Shown piece by piece: positions 11,421 through 21,500 of a stretch of DNA of 64,000 nucleotides. Under the pieces are notes generated by a model. It saw only the letters and a program-made list of their open reading frames with translations, searched no databases and was not told the DNA's origin. Where the stretch lies: positions 1,674,001 to 1,738,000 of the forward strand of contig JAKZHN010000004.1 in assembly GCA_037179335.1 (NCBI GenBank), in the 5' to 3' direction. Numbering within the stretch: the first letter of the stretch is position 1; each line of letters opens with the position of its first letter. Position numbers and translations under genes: made by a program. Origin of the DNA: Cyclaneusma minus (lineage: Eukaryota; Ascomycota; Leotiomycetes; Marthamycetales; Marthamycetaceae).

Positions 11421-13965
11421 GCCTGGAGCAGCAGAAGGGAAGTCCTGTCACCAGGCACGAACGTCTGCGCATAACTTGATGGAACTCTTTGGATCATATC
11501 GTTGGCATTGCTTGGATTTGCAACGACTCGGAGCTTCTTGTGGATGGAGTTTCTTGATGGGTGGGTGATAGTTCTCCTGTACAAAGTCTCTGATGGACGG
11601 AGTTTCTCATGTGATGGAGAGATCGTTGGGGTCATGGGCTCCTGATGCCCAAGGCTGAGAAGGGACATTTGACAGGAGTCGTTGCACGCGATCAGCAATC
11701 GCTTCTTGGAACTCATGCTTTCCAGTCTGGGAATTGCGGAGGATGGACGGAGAGGAGATCTAGGTATAGTTAGTGTATGTGTATGAACATGAGAAACTTC
11801 AGAATCCACCCCTCGTTCCCGAGTCCCCGTGACCCCCTGAGCAGCTTGCCCGCAGGCCTTCGACCAGCTTCTGCTGTGGCTCGCCAAGCCCCTTGCGGTA
11901 CCGAAATTGACTTCTTGTCAGAAGTCTGAGCATGGGTGTTGCTCCGTCGTTGGCAGTGAGTACACATCTCAATCCTCGTTGCACCAGAACTGGCTGACCC
12001 TGTCCAGATTCCCTGGAAGCAAAACTTGCACACCACCACGACGACATCCTCTGCGGCGAGTCTCCAGTGCGTCTGAGATCCAAAACTCCGCCTCTGACTT
12101 CAACAGACCAATTTGCCGGGCCTCCAGAAGACAGATTCGAAGACCGACAAACGCAGTGTCCTATGAGGAGGTGACCGCCGTGAGATGAGAGGTGACGTCA
12201 GAGTCCCCGATGTTAGAAGCACGTTTCGCTGAACATTTCTCCGCCCAAATAGTACCAAGGAAACGACGCCTGAAGGGTCAGGTCAGAGCCGTTGCTTGAG
12301 AGGTTCATCATCCGACAAAAGCTAGTGACAAGCAGACAGACTCGGTCTCGGACGGTCCGTGACTCGTTGATACGTCCAAGGTCAAGGGGGGACGTGGACA
12401 GAAGGAGCAGACAGAAACCCCTGAGAGGAACTTACCTTCAGCTGTCTTTGACGCGGCACCACCTGCACCCAGAGCAGCTTTTCGGAAACTAGTTATGTCC
12501 TTCTCAGATCCGCGGAATCCACTTGGATAGATCCCGACCAAGCGGAAATCAGATGAGCCTGGAAGAGACACCACAGCCTGCTCATCCGTCAAAGAGCCGA
12601 CTCCATCAAGTCGGTCGTCAACTGAAGTCCTGCAGAGCGTATTCAAAATCAGGCCTTTCCCCGCCACCAAGGCGGAACCCAGGGTCAGGTTCTCCTGACA
12701 AGCTTCCAATAAGACTTTTCTTAGCACTCCAGAATTCTCAGGATCTTGTACGGATCCGCGTGATTGGAACGGTGTCAACTCTTAGTGGTAATGCTCAAAC
12801 ATCTTTGGTGGCTGCAGCTCTTCCTCTACCAGGAATCCCTTCTTTTGCAACCCTAAGAAGGCCCCTTGCCTTGATCCCCTCTGTTGTGTCTTTTCGTCTT
12901 CGACCCGCAGTGGCGATGGGGCTGATATGCTGATCATTCGTACTCTTAACCTGCGCAGCTCCTATTTTCGAAGTCCATATTGTACCGAGGTTGGGCAGAT
13001 CGCTTTTAGTTCCATAGTGCGTTTCGCAAGCAACAAAGTCGTCCGATAGGAAACTGTTTGAAGCGTTGTGTCAGCAATGCTATCTCACCTTATTCAGATG
13101 AAGAATGTTCGAACTCGGGAAATGAAGGGGAACTTGAGCTTCTGGCCATCCTAGAAAGAGAAAGGAAGTATGGATGAAGACTTCTACTGTGCATTACTGT
13201 GCATTAGCGTGGAAAGAATGAACTCACCGAAATGGTGGGATGAGGTGAGGGCCTGAGCGTCAAGAACGTGGGAATTTAGATATTAAGCGGCGCAGACTGC
13301 AACATGGGCTGCAGGGTATGGCTTTTGGGATTGCCGATGGACGGTAGAGAACAAAAGCGAGAAGTGGTGTGGCCATGACGCCTTGCTCAAGGAAGAGCTA
13401 CAAAGAGGTTCGGAAATGATGCTTCCTCGCCGTCTACGAGTCCATACTTCGGTGAAATGACTTCCGCAAGCAGTGTGTCTGCCTCTCCTCGGTTTCCAGG
13501 AAGTCTGTGGACTGCCGGAATTCGAACACCTAGCTCGACAGCATTTTCCGTAACCGAAAGAGAGTTGAGAGAGTGGCGTGGCGTCGCGCTCAACTCACTA
13601 AACGCGTCCCGTTGTTTACCTCGCCACGCTTCCCCACGGCTGCCCGCCCGAATTGCACCTGTTCTTTGACGGCTGCACCTCGCTCTCACCTTCGAAAAAC
13701 AGCTTCGCGCCGCCAAAGAAGAGAGCGTCTTCCAGGAACTTCGCTATTCCGCTCCATTCTCTTCCCAATCCACGCGCTCGTCTTCCTTATCCACTCCCTT
13801 GTCTTTCTTGCTCCTCGTCCCCACACCACATTTGAGCGACCGGCAACCAGTCTTGATCTCGCGATCCGCCACCAACTTGCAGCAACTCCAGCACCAACTG
13901 GAATTGCTCTTCAACCCTAGATCCTCTCTCGAGACTTACATAGTCATCCCTCAACGCCATCCACG
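11421..13965. other. 2.5-kb intergenic region between paralogues 2 and 3
   Basis: Balanced base composition with many overlapping short ORFs on both strands, none with a recognised domain. One piece, 11770-12081 on the - strand, may be a relic of the neighbouring family (listed separately). The last 300 bp before 13966 is pyrimidine-rich and is the likely promoter/5' UTR of paralogue 3. Confidence 0.4.
11770..12081 (-). pseudogene. Possible inverted relic of the zinc-ribbon family
   Basis: Reading the - strand gives DVVVVVCKFCFQGIW and, 18 residues after the first CxxC, CTHCQRRSNTH. The pattern (hydrophobic strand, CxxC, spacer, CxHC, then a polar tail) resembles the three tandem genes, which carry CKHC and CDHC at the second knuckle. 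The spacer is shorter than the 27-28 residues seen there and no clear upstream exon or start could be placed. It may be a degraded fourth copy in opposite orientation, or chance. Confidence 0.25.
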
Positions 13966-15838
13966 ATGAAGTTCCCTTGGATCAAGCGGGCCAAGCCTGT
14001 TGATCCAAACGTCGCGCAGAGGACCTATCTGCACCAGGTTGGAAGTATGTATCACCATCGACCTGTCTTTGTCAACAAAGCTAACTGCTTGACAGATGTC
14101 ATCATCATCGAAGCCGAAAACCAGGCTCGCAACTATCTTTGTGGTGAGTGAATGCTGCTGCATCCTCTCAAACGTGCTGCAACAGACTTCTGACTTCTTG
14201 TGCTCTACAGGTAACTGCCTCGAGCCCCTCGGCGAATCCCAATTTTGCTACCTTCTTGTCCGCAAGAAGTTCGGAATGCGTCGCGAGCTCTTCAAGGCTG
14301 CCTGCGACCACTGCACGATGGAACTCGACCACCCCGCTGCTGGTCGTTGCCGCAAGAAGGGCAAGAAGCCGACGCCGGTTGTGGAACAGGTGAAATACAA
14401 GCCTACGCCTACGCCAGTTGTGCACCCATACCAGCCCAAGTACAACAAGCATAATGTCGGAAAGACGAGCATGAACGCCAGGCCTTCCCTTGAGCATACC
14501 TCGTCAGAAGCTCATGCTGATATGACGACGAGCTTCCGATCCAACCCATCGAGCTATGCTTCCAGGACCTACGATAAGAATGGCATCAACACCACCTTCA
14601 TCGAAGGCGTGACCCAAGGAACAATCAGAGTCCACAGAGATCATGCAAAGGAGGGACGATTGAGGGAGCTTGAAAGGAAGAAACAAGAACAACTTGAGAG
14701 AGAGCTTGAGCAGCAGAAGCTCGAGGCCCCGACGCCGTCCAAGAAAGCTCGTGCGAGGTTCAGCTATGAGTCCTTGGGAGACGAGTCCTTGGAAGTAGAA
14801 CCGCCGGAGATTGATGTCCCGATCACCATGGCCGGCACGTCATTCAACCTCATTCGCGAGGCCGTTGACCCCAACTACCGCATGGACGGCGCTCCCAGCA
14901 ATGACCACTCCACTATCGGCCGCAACGGCCGCACCGCCAAGAAGGATACTGAGATGTTCACCGAGTCCTACATGCAAGCCAATGCCAGCTCGAATTCCAA
15001 GAAGTCAGCCGACACGCCCACCACGCGTACCGGCACTCCCACCCCTTTCAGTGAGGCCGAAAAGAGTTTCATGAACTTCATGGAACGCAACGCCAGCCCA
15101 AGCTCCAAGAAGATTGCCGACTCGGTGCGCAACACCAATGCCAACAACAGCGGCATCAGTGACGGCGACATGAGCTTCCACGCCTACATGGAATCCAATG
15201 GCCGCTCCAGTACCAACAAGAACGCCAACAAGAGTGCCGACACGAGCTTCAATGACTACACGAAGTCCAATGGCCACTCAAGCACCAGCAAACAGGCTAG
15301 CAAGGGTGCTGACACGAGCTTCAGTGAATACATGAACGCCAACGGCCACTCCAGCACCAACAAAAAGGCCAACAAGGGTTCTGACGCGATCTACAACGCC
15401 TACATGGAAGACGATGACGCCTACATGGATCCCGAGGACTCAGATGATAGCCTGGCCATTCCACCCCGCCTCGTCCTGACCCGCCCCGGCAGCAGCGGCT
15501 CCGGACAATCAGGCAGCAGCGACTCGATGCGTGCCCGAATGCCCACCAGCCGCATTCCCGTCCGCACCGGTTCTCCAGCTCAGCGCTCTGCTTCTCAACC
15601 CACCGAATCAGGCCGCAACGGACTCAACAAGAAGCCAAGCAACCTTGGCATTGAGACAGCAGCCTCTCGTGTTGCTTCTCGGGTTGCTTCGCACGCTTTC
15701 TCGAGCGCTTCTTCGATCTATTCGCAGCCGGAGTCTGATGCTGTGAACCAGGTGACTGGTTCGGAGTATGATAGGATCATTGGTCGTGGACATGGAACTG
15801 TCAATGTCAAGTCGAAGCTTGGTCATGACTGGGTTTGA
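13966..15838 (+). CDS. Zinc-ribbon-like orphan protein with internal repeats (paralogue 3)
   Basis: Exons 13966-14044, 14096-14143 and 14211-15838, 584 aa. Introns are 51 bp (GTATGT/CAG, branch GCTAAC) and 67 bp (GTGAGT/CAG, branch TTCTGAC). The module reads N27-VIIIEAENQARNYLC42-GN-C45, then C74-DH-C77 after 28 residues, matching paralogues 1 and 2. The basic N-terminus (MKFPWIKRAKP) is specific to this copy. Residues about 205-245 are a charged, probably helical Glu/Lys/Gln stretch. Residues about 310-475 hold five or six imperfect repeats of roughly 25-30 aa around the motif SFxxYMxxNGxSSTxKxAxK. An acidic patch (MEDDDAYMDPEDSDD) and a Ser-rich tail follow. The 3' half of intron 2 is nearly identical to an intron in the kinase gene at 44.7-46.9 kb. 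Function unknown. Confidence 0.8.
14171..14210 (+). repeat. 3' half of intron 2, shared with the kinase intron
   Basis: Positions 14175-14198 are 24 bases identical to 46694-46717 read on the - strand. The match spans the branch-site motif TTCTGAC, and the following 12 bases to the acceptor are also similar (both end CTACAG, exon GT). The host genes are otherwise unrelated. Confidence 0.85.
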
Positions 15839-15944
15839 TGGTGTGGCTTGGTAGTTCGATGATACAGGAGTCATCGGTGTTTCGCTTGTTTGTTCGCACG
15901 AGGTCTATGGGTGTGGATTAATGAGCTGTGTTGGGGCCACCTGA

Positions 15945-16619
15945 CTATAGGTTGCGTTTGGGGGAGGATTCCCGGGTGTTCTGGTGTCTTCCTGTCTCGG
16001 CTGCATTCATCGTCAGATGAGTTTGTGGCCTACTTTTCGAAGCACAAAGGAGGATACACACCAAGGTAGTTAAACACGTGTAAAATATGCAATCAGAAGA
16101 TAATTGTCCCTCGCAGTCGTCACTCTTTCTCTTCATCTCATCTTCGTGACATGGTGTTGCCGGTAGGCCACCTGCAGTGCGCACTACCTCAGGCACAAGA
16201 ATGTAAGGTCTGTACCTCTGGAACGTCTTAACGTGACTCGCATCTCCAATTGTACGATGTTTGAGGCTCATCGGTGATGAAGAATGAGTGAGGAAGGCCG
16301 ATTGACGTTGGAAAAGAGTTTTTCCCAGTTCCCCACTCGGCGTCGCCCTAATGCAATGTGGGCCGTGCACTTCCACACCATCCCTGCTGTGCCACCCCTC
16401 CCATGTTACACAGGAATTCTTGGTTGAACCCTCATTATTGATGGAAGATCCAGGGAATTCAATTGATGATGGGATGGCAGATACGGACTTCGGGGTTCTG
16501 AAGACTATTTTCGTGAAAGATACGTGTGAATGCCGTGGTCCTCGAAATTTCGGCTTGAACAAAATCGATTCACCCGGTGACTCAACGGATGACTGAGGAT
16601 GGAAACAACTGTAAAACAT
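15945..16619 (-). CDS. Doubtful hypothetical protein, 224 aa
   Basis: An ATG-started open frame of 224 codons on the - strand, converging on the gene ending at 15838. No domain, signal peptide or membrane segment is evident apart from a Cys/Leu-rich patch (IFYTCLTTLVCILLCASKS) near residues 178-196. Composition is unremarkable, and a chance ORF is quite possible. Listed because it is the longest unexplained ATG-started frame in this gap. Confidence 0.2.
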   Translation of the reverse strand: MFYSCFHPQSSVESPGESILFKPKFRGPRHSHVSFTKIVFRTPKSVSAIPSSIEFPGSSINNEGSTKNSCVTWEGWHSRDGVEVHGPHCIRATPSGELGKTLFQRQSAFLTHSSSPMSLKHRTIGDASHVKTFQRYRPYILVPEVVRTAGGLPATPCHEDEMKRKSDDCEGQLSSDCIFYTCLTTLVCILLCASKSRPQTHLTMNAAETGRHQNTRESSPKRNL

Positions 16620-16703
16620 AAATGCGTAGCAAGGGAGCTGATCTGCTCATTTGATGCAATGGAAACTTGTGAGTTTTGAATTTGCAGGCATTGATGTATT
16701 TTT

Positions 16704-16905
16704 TCCTGGAAATACTCATATAAGTGATTCCGATATCCCTATTCAACTCTTGGAAATTCCAGCGTTTAAAGTCCACATCCAGATTAGGACTTAGGAGCTG
16801 TACATATGACGCAATTATACAAGCGTGTCTTATCCAGAATATCACTCACAAATTGCGCCATGATATAGCGGCACCGCTTATCACAAACCGCAAGCCGCGC
16901 CCTGT
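16704..16905 (+). repeat. Upstream copy of a duplicated promoter-proximal segment
   Basis: This segment aligns collinearly with 17092-17275. Shared landmarks are CTTGGAAATTCCAGCGTTTA / CCTGGAAATTCCGGCCGTTTA, then GAATATCACT, an ATTGCGCC block and CGCTTATCACAAACCGC. The copies start about 390 bp apart and differ at perhaps a quarter of sites, so the duplication is not recent. Confidence 0.8.
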
Positions 16906-17091
16906 TGACATGTACTTCTCCACATCTTCCCGTTCTCCAACTCCGAGCTCCGAGTCTCTCCAAGATTCTGCACAGCGCAGGATCCAACGCAACATCCTGT
17001 ACATCATCTTGCGAAGCTCCAAGTAACCGACGTCCATATCACGATGTCACATTGGCCTGACTCAATTGCGATGCAACAGGCTTGGCAAGTC

Positions 17092-17275
17092 TTCTGGTGA
17101 AAATAGTCGCATAAATGATCCCGAGAGCCCCATCTAAATCCTGGAAATTCCGGCCGTTTAGAGTCTGCGTGAAAATGTATAGATAACGTAATAGCATAGC
17201 TTATCTTAGGAATATCACTTATAGATTGCGCCGTGGTATGGCAGCAGTCGCTTATCACAAACCGCTAGTCACAGC
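17092..17275 (+). repeat. Downstream copy of the duplicated promoter-proximal segment
   Basis: Second copy of the segment at 16704-16905. It ends about 110 bp before the start codon of the RING-like gene, so it probably includes that gene's promoter. The upstream copy is followed by no equivalent coding sequence. Confidence 0.8.
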
Positions 17276-17383
17276 TTTCCCGTGCTAAGTAATCCGCGCA
17301 GCACCTCGGACCATAAATTGGCGCCCAGGTCTCTTCACCTCCAACTTCTTCCAAGTCAACGACTCGACACACAGTTCAACATA

Positions 17384-18049
17384 ATGTCGGACTGGTGGTC
17401 GGCCTCACCGGCGGTCATACAGGCCGTGCAGCTTGCTGACCTCTTGCCGAGCCGCCCGCGCAACCCGACCTCTGGCAACGATGCGACTTCTTGGAGCTGG
17501 CCCGCGTCTCCTGCGGAGATGCAGGCCTGGCAGACCTCAGACCTTCTACTCGACGCTGAGCAGAACCTTGCAGATCATCGCATAGCACAGAAGGACGCTG
17601 CGATCACAGCGGCATTTCGGAGTATGTTTACACACTATACTTGACGTTTCGTCCAAGAAGCTAATCCTCTTAGGCCTGATCAAACCAGCACACACCAGCG
17701 GCAGCGATGGAGATGAGAAATACGGTAAGATGGAATGACATCATTTCAGTGATGAAAGCTAATACTGCTACCAGCCATTTGCCTGGAGGAGACGGAGACA
17801 GACTGCCCACTCGATGCGCAGTTATTTCAATACGCACAAGGAGTCTGCAGATGCGGACAAGGGCAGCTATGGCATAGCGGCTGCCTACGCCAATGGTTTA
17901 CGATCAGCCCTCGCTGCCCGCTTTGTGGAAGCATTCTCATTCGTAATCACAAAAGCCGGGTAGTCGGTCAACCTTCCTGGGCCGTATTGTTCGAAAGGAG
18001 TCTGAAACATAACACTCACATGCGTAGCATGCGCAAGGCTAAAGACTAG
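17384..18049 (+). CDS. RING-like zinc-finger protein, 187 aa
   Basis: Exons 17384-17621, 17674-17724 and 17775-18049, with introns of 52 and 50 bp (GTATGT/TAG, GTAAGA/CAG). Residues 97-148 form a RING-like motif: A-I-C99-(x7)-C107-(x13)-C121-R-C123-GQGQLW-H130-SG-C133-LRQW, then C144-PL-C147. The right half (H-x2-C-LxxW...CPLC) is typical of RING E3 ligases; the first pair is spaced atypically (C-x7-C). An E3 role is therefore an inference. Residues 4-57 contain two imperfect copies of a motif, SPAVIQAVQLADLL and SPAEMQAWQTSDLL. This N-terminal region is homologous at DNA level to 38346-38500 in the other gene island. Start chosen as the ATG of MSDWW, within the conserved segment. The upstream region is duplicated. 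Confidence 0.7.
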
Positions 18050-18590
18050 AAGATTACTCATCTTGTGGCTACCGGGTATGTGGAATTTATTCTCAACTCG
18101 AGGGTCCAGTCTACAACTGGTGTAGAAGACAAGCTGACTTTTGCAGGCGGTGAAGCGGCATCATAATTCTGACTCATAGTATTGCCATCGGCTACTTTAG
18201 GTGTCTTCCGCAATCGCATGGTACCTAAGTAAGCAACATGTGAATTACCCGCCCACGATGAGAGCAATGCTTATTTTGAAATAGGAAAGATCTTCTCCGA
18301 GCAGACAATTTTACGGAAGCACATCCGAATATTAGAGATTTGGGAGTCCAAAACCAAGCTTTGCGGTAGGAAGATATTGAAGGGAAAAGCTTCCGTCCCC
18401 TGAAATCAGGTTACCTCCCGCCATGTGTTGGAGTTTGAGGTTATATCACAGTAGAGGTCCCGGGAGGGCCGTTGCAAGATGGCGGTCAAGTATATAAATT
18501 GATTATGGGCCAGCAAGGGTAATCCCTGTGCGCAGATTCTTTATAAAGGCTATATGCTAACTAAGCTATTAGTTACGCTAGGTCTATAGC
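18050..18590. other. Island 1 to AT-block transition
   Basis: Balanced-composition sequence downstream of the RING-like gene, with no credible gene. Composition switches to strongly AT-rich at about 18.6 kb, right after a short GC-rich stretch (GCCACGGCCGTCCCC, 18592-18606). No transposon terminus identified. Confidence 0.5.
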
Positions 18591-21500
18591 GAAGCCACGG
18601 CCGTCCCCAAAAATCCCTGTTATATTATATTTTTTTTCTTCCGGGGCTTGTTTTTGAATTTTGAAAATTTAAAGACAAAATAGTTCCTTGCTGAAAATAG
18701 TTTCTTATAAATTTATTAAATTTTAAAAGAAATAGCTCTTTTGATTTTTAAATTCTAGATTTATTTATTTATTAAAAACTCGCAAAAAAACAAAAAAGAT
18801 TAATAGTTTTTAGTATTTTGATTTATTAATTTTTTAAATTTTTTAAATTTATAGCTTGCTATATTAATAGCAAATATTTTTAATATTAAATTATTTTATT
18901 GTGTTGTTTTATACTTGATATTGAAAAACGCTTAATATTGGAAAACATAATAAAAAAAGATTATACTGTATTGGAAATTTATATTAAAAACAATTAATAA
19001 TAACTATTGGGGCATTTGTATTAAATTATATTATATAAAGAAATATTGGTAATAATTGTATTAATCGTGCGTGTATTAAAAAAAAGGCGTATCAAAATTG
19101 CACTGTGATTAATTATAGAAAAAAATATATAATTTGAATTATAAAATAAATTAATAAGCAATTGGAAATTTTTGCAAAATTTATAGAATTGCCATGGAAA
19201 AGGCTTTAGAAAATTAAGGGGATGCTGCGGATTTAAGCCAATATATCTATATCAATATTAATAATGGTTTTTATTTTTGCTATAATTTAATAGTATTTTT
19301 TAATAAAAATAATAATTTTAATAATTTTAATTTTGGAATATTGAGATTTATTTTTATTTTTATTGCGCTTGGCTTATAATATTAATATTACCTCCTGGAC
19401 CACCTCGAAACCGCGGGAGATAGTTAAATCCAAATGTTCAATAGCTTTAATTTGGAGGTCCCTTTGCTAATAGATTGCAAAGCCAGGATCGGCGTTAAAA
19501 AGTTCTCTCTCACAATTTTTAATATTGTAAAAACGCTTGAAATGCATTGTCAATAAGTATTAAGCCTTTAAAAACTCGTTCACAAACGCCAGCCGGACAA
19601 GGTCCAAATGGATTTTGCCCGTCTTGCATTCAGCGTTAAAGCGATTAACCCAATTGCCCAAATGCTAAAAATAGAGCAGAAAATATGCCATTATACCGGT
19701 AAAACGAATTTGATAGCTGAGTTAACAAAATGGAAAAAGTTAAATAAAAATTTAAAAATTTATTAAAAAGCATTTATTTGCCTTACGCTTATTAATGCAA
19801 ATTCAATAATATTTCAGCCGCTTAAAATTGGTTATATAAATTTAATTTGAAAATTAAATATATTTTTTTATATATAGCTCGCAAATACTAATAGGATTAA
19901 TTTATTTTTTTAAAAATAAATGCAATTAAAAAAAATCCTTTGATTTAAATAGCACGCGTTTATTAGCGCCTATTTAATAATAACCCCGAATATTAACGTT
20001 TAAAAAAAAGCTAAAAAAAATGTAATAAAAATTCCTTAAAAAGCCAAAATAAATATAAACCGAATTATTATTAATGCCAAAAAAGTAAATTTAAAAAACA
20101 ATTTTTAAAATACCGAATTCCATAATTAAAAATATACTCGTTATTAATATTGGTTTTTTGCGCTTTGGGCTATTTCTTTTAGCGTTTTATTAAATCCGGC
20201 CCAAAAATAAAAAAAACCTTTTTTAATAAAAAACAGAAAAATCATTTTAACAAAATCGAAATCGAAAATAAAAAAATAAAAATCGGCTAAAAAACTAGCA
20301 GATTTAAATAAAAAAAAAATATACCTAAATCGGCGACGGCAATAAAAATAGCGGGCTATTAATTAAAACTAATAGCAATAGGAAATTGCTAGCTAAAGCC
20401 AGTAAAGAAACCGGCGATTTACTAATAAGCCGCAATATAATTAGCCTGGACAATATTGAATTTCGCTCGAATAGCGGCGAATTGAGCAATTTGCTCCAGG
20501 GTTTTTTGCTTGTTTATATATAGAAAACGCTTTATAGCTAAAAATTCCATAGCGAATTAAAATTTGAAAATATTATAAAATTTAATAGCTTTGCTATAAA
20601 ATAAAAACAAATAGCTAAAAAAAGAAATAGAAATAAAAAAGCAAATAATTTAAAAATAATAATCTAAAAAAAAAGAAAAATAGTAATAAAAAAAAACAAT
20701 ACTAAAACACGGAAAATTGGAAAATCTAAAAAAGCGAAATTAAAATTTTAATAAAAAACCTTATTATTGCTATTAACGAGCCAAGCCACTATTGTATAAA
20801 ATATAGCAATATTAAAATTTAAAAAGAATAATATTTAGACAAATGCATGGAATTTACACTATATATAAAAGCATATAAAAAGTAAGCTTAGCATATAATT
20901 AACGTAATTTAAAAAGCCCAGAAAACCAAAAAATAGCTATAAATAAAATTATTATCAAAATTATAATATTCCCGGAAATCCGCTGCTATTAAAAAAACTT
21001 TTTATCAGTATTGCTGTTTTTAGCAACCCGCAATTTATTTACAGCCAAAAAACCCTAATAATATTAATAAAAAAATTAGAATAAATTTCACCCAGGGAGA
21101 TTTGGCATAAAGCCGGCCTTTAAAGATTTTTAGCCCTGCTTAATTTATTATCTTAGTCATTATTGCATGGCCTTAATAGCTAGATAATAATTAAAATTAA
21201 TAAATAAATAAATAATTAATTATTGAATAGTAATTTAAGAATTTTTTAAATTTGGATAATATAATTTTTGTTCTTTTATAAAAAAAAATACTAAATAAAT
21301 AATAACGAATTTATTAAGGCAATTAGTCAGTATTTTATTAATATATTTTTAAAATAAAGCCAATATATTTACAAATTTAAAAGGCAATATTAAATATTTG
21401 AAAATATTAAATTTTATTTAAAAAGCAATTAATTATTTTATTTTAATTGCGATTTATAGAAAGTTATACGCGCTTTAAGTATTTAGTTTAGTGAATTTTT

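Larger units (their letters stand above)
15839..17383. other. Intergenic region upstream of the RING-like gene
   Basis: About 1.5 kb. It contains one doubtful - strand ORF (15945-16619) and a direct duplication of the sequence preceding the RING-like gene, both listed separately. Nothing else recognised. Confidence 0.5.

Noticed and set aside
14096..14210. Continuous ORF reading through intron 2 of paralogue 3
   Set aside because: The intron happens to be open in one frame, but splicing is supported by paralogue 2 and by restoration of the CGNC knuckle.
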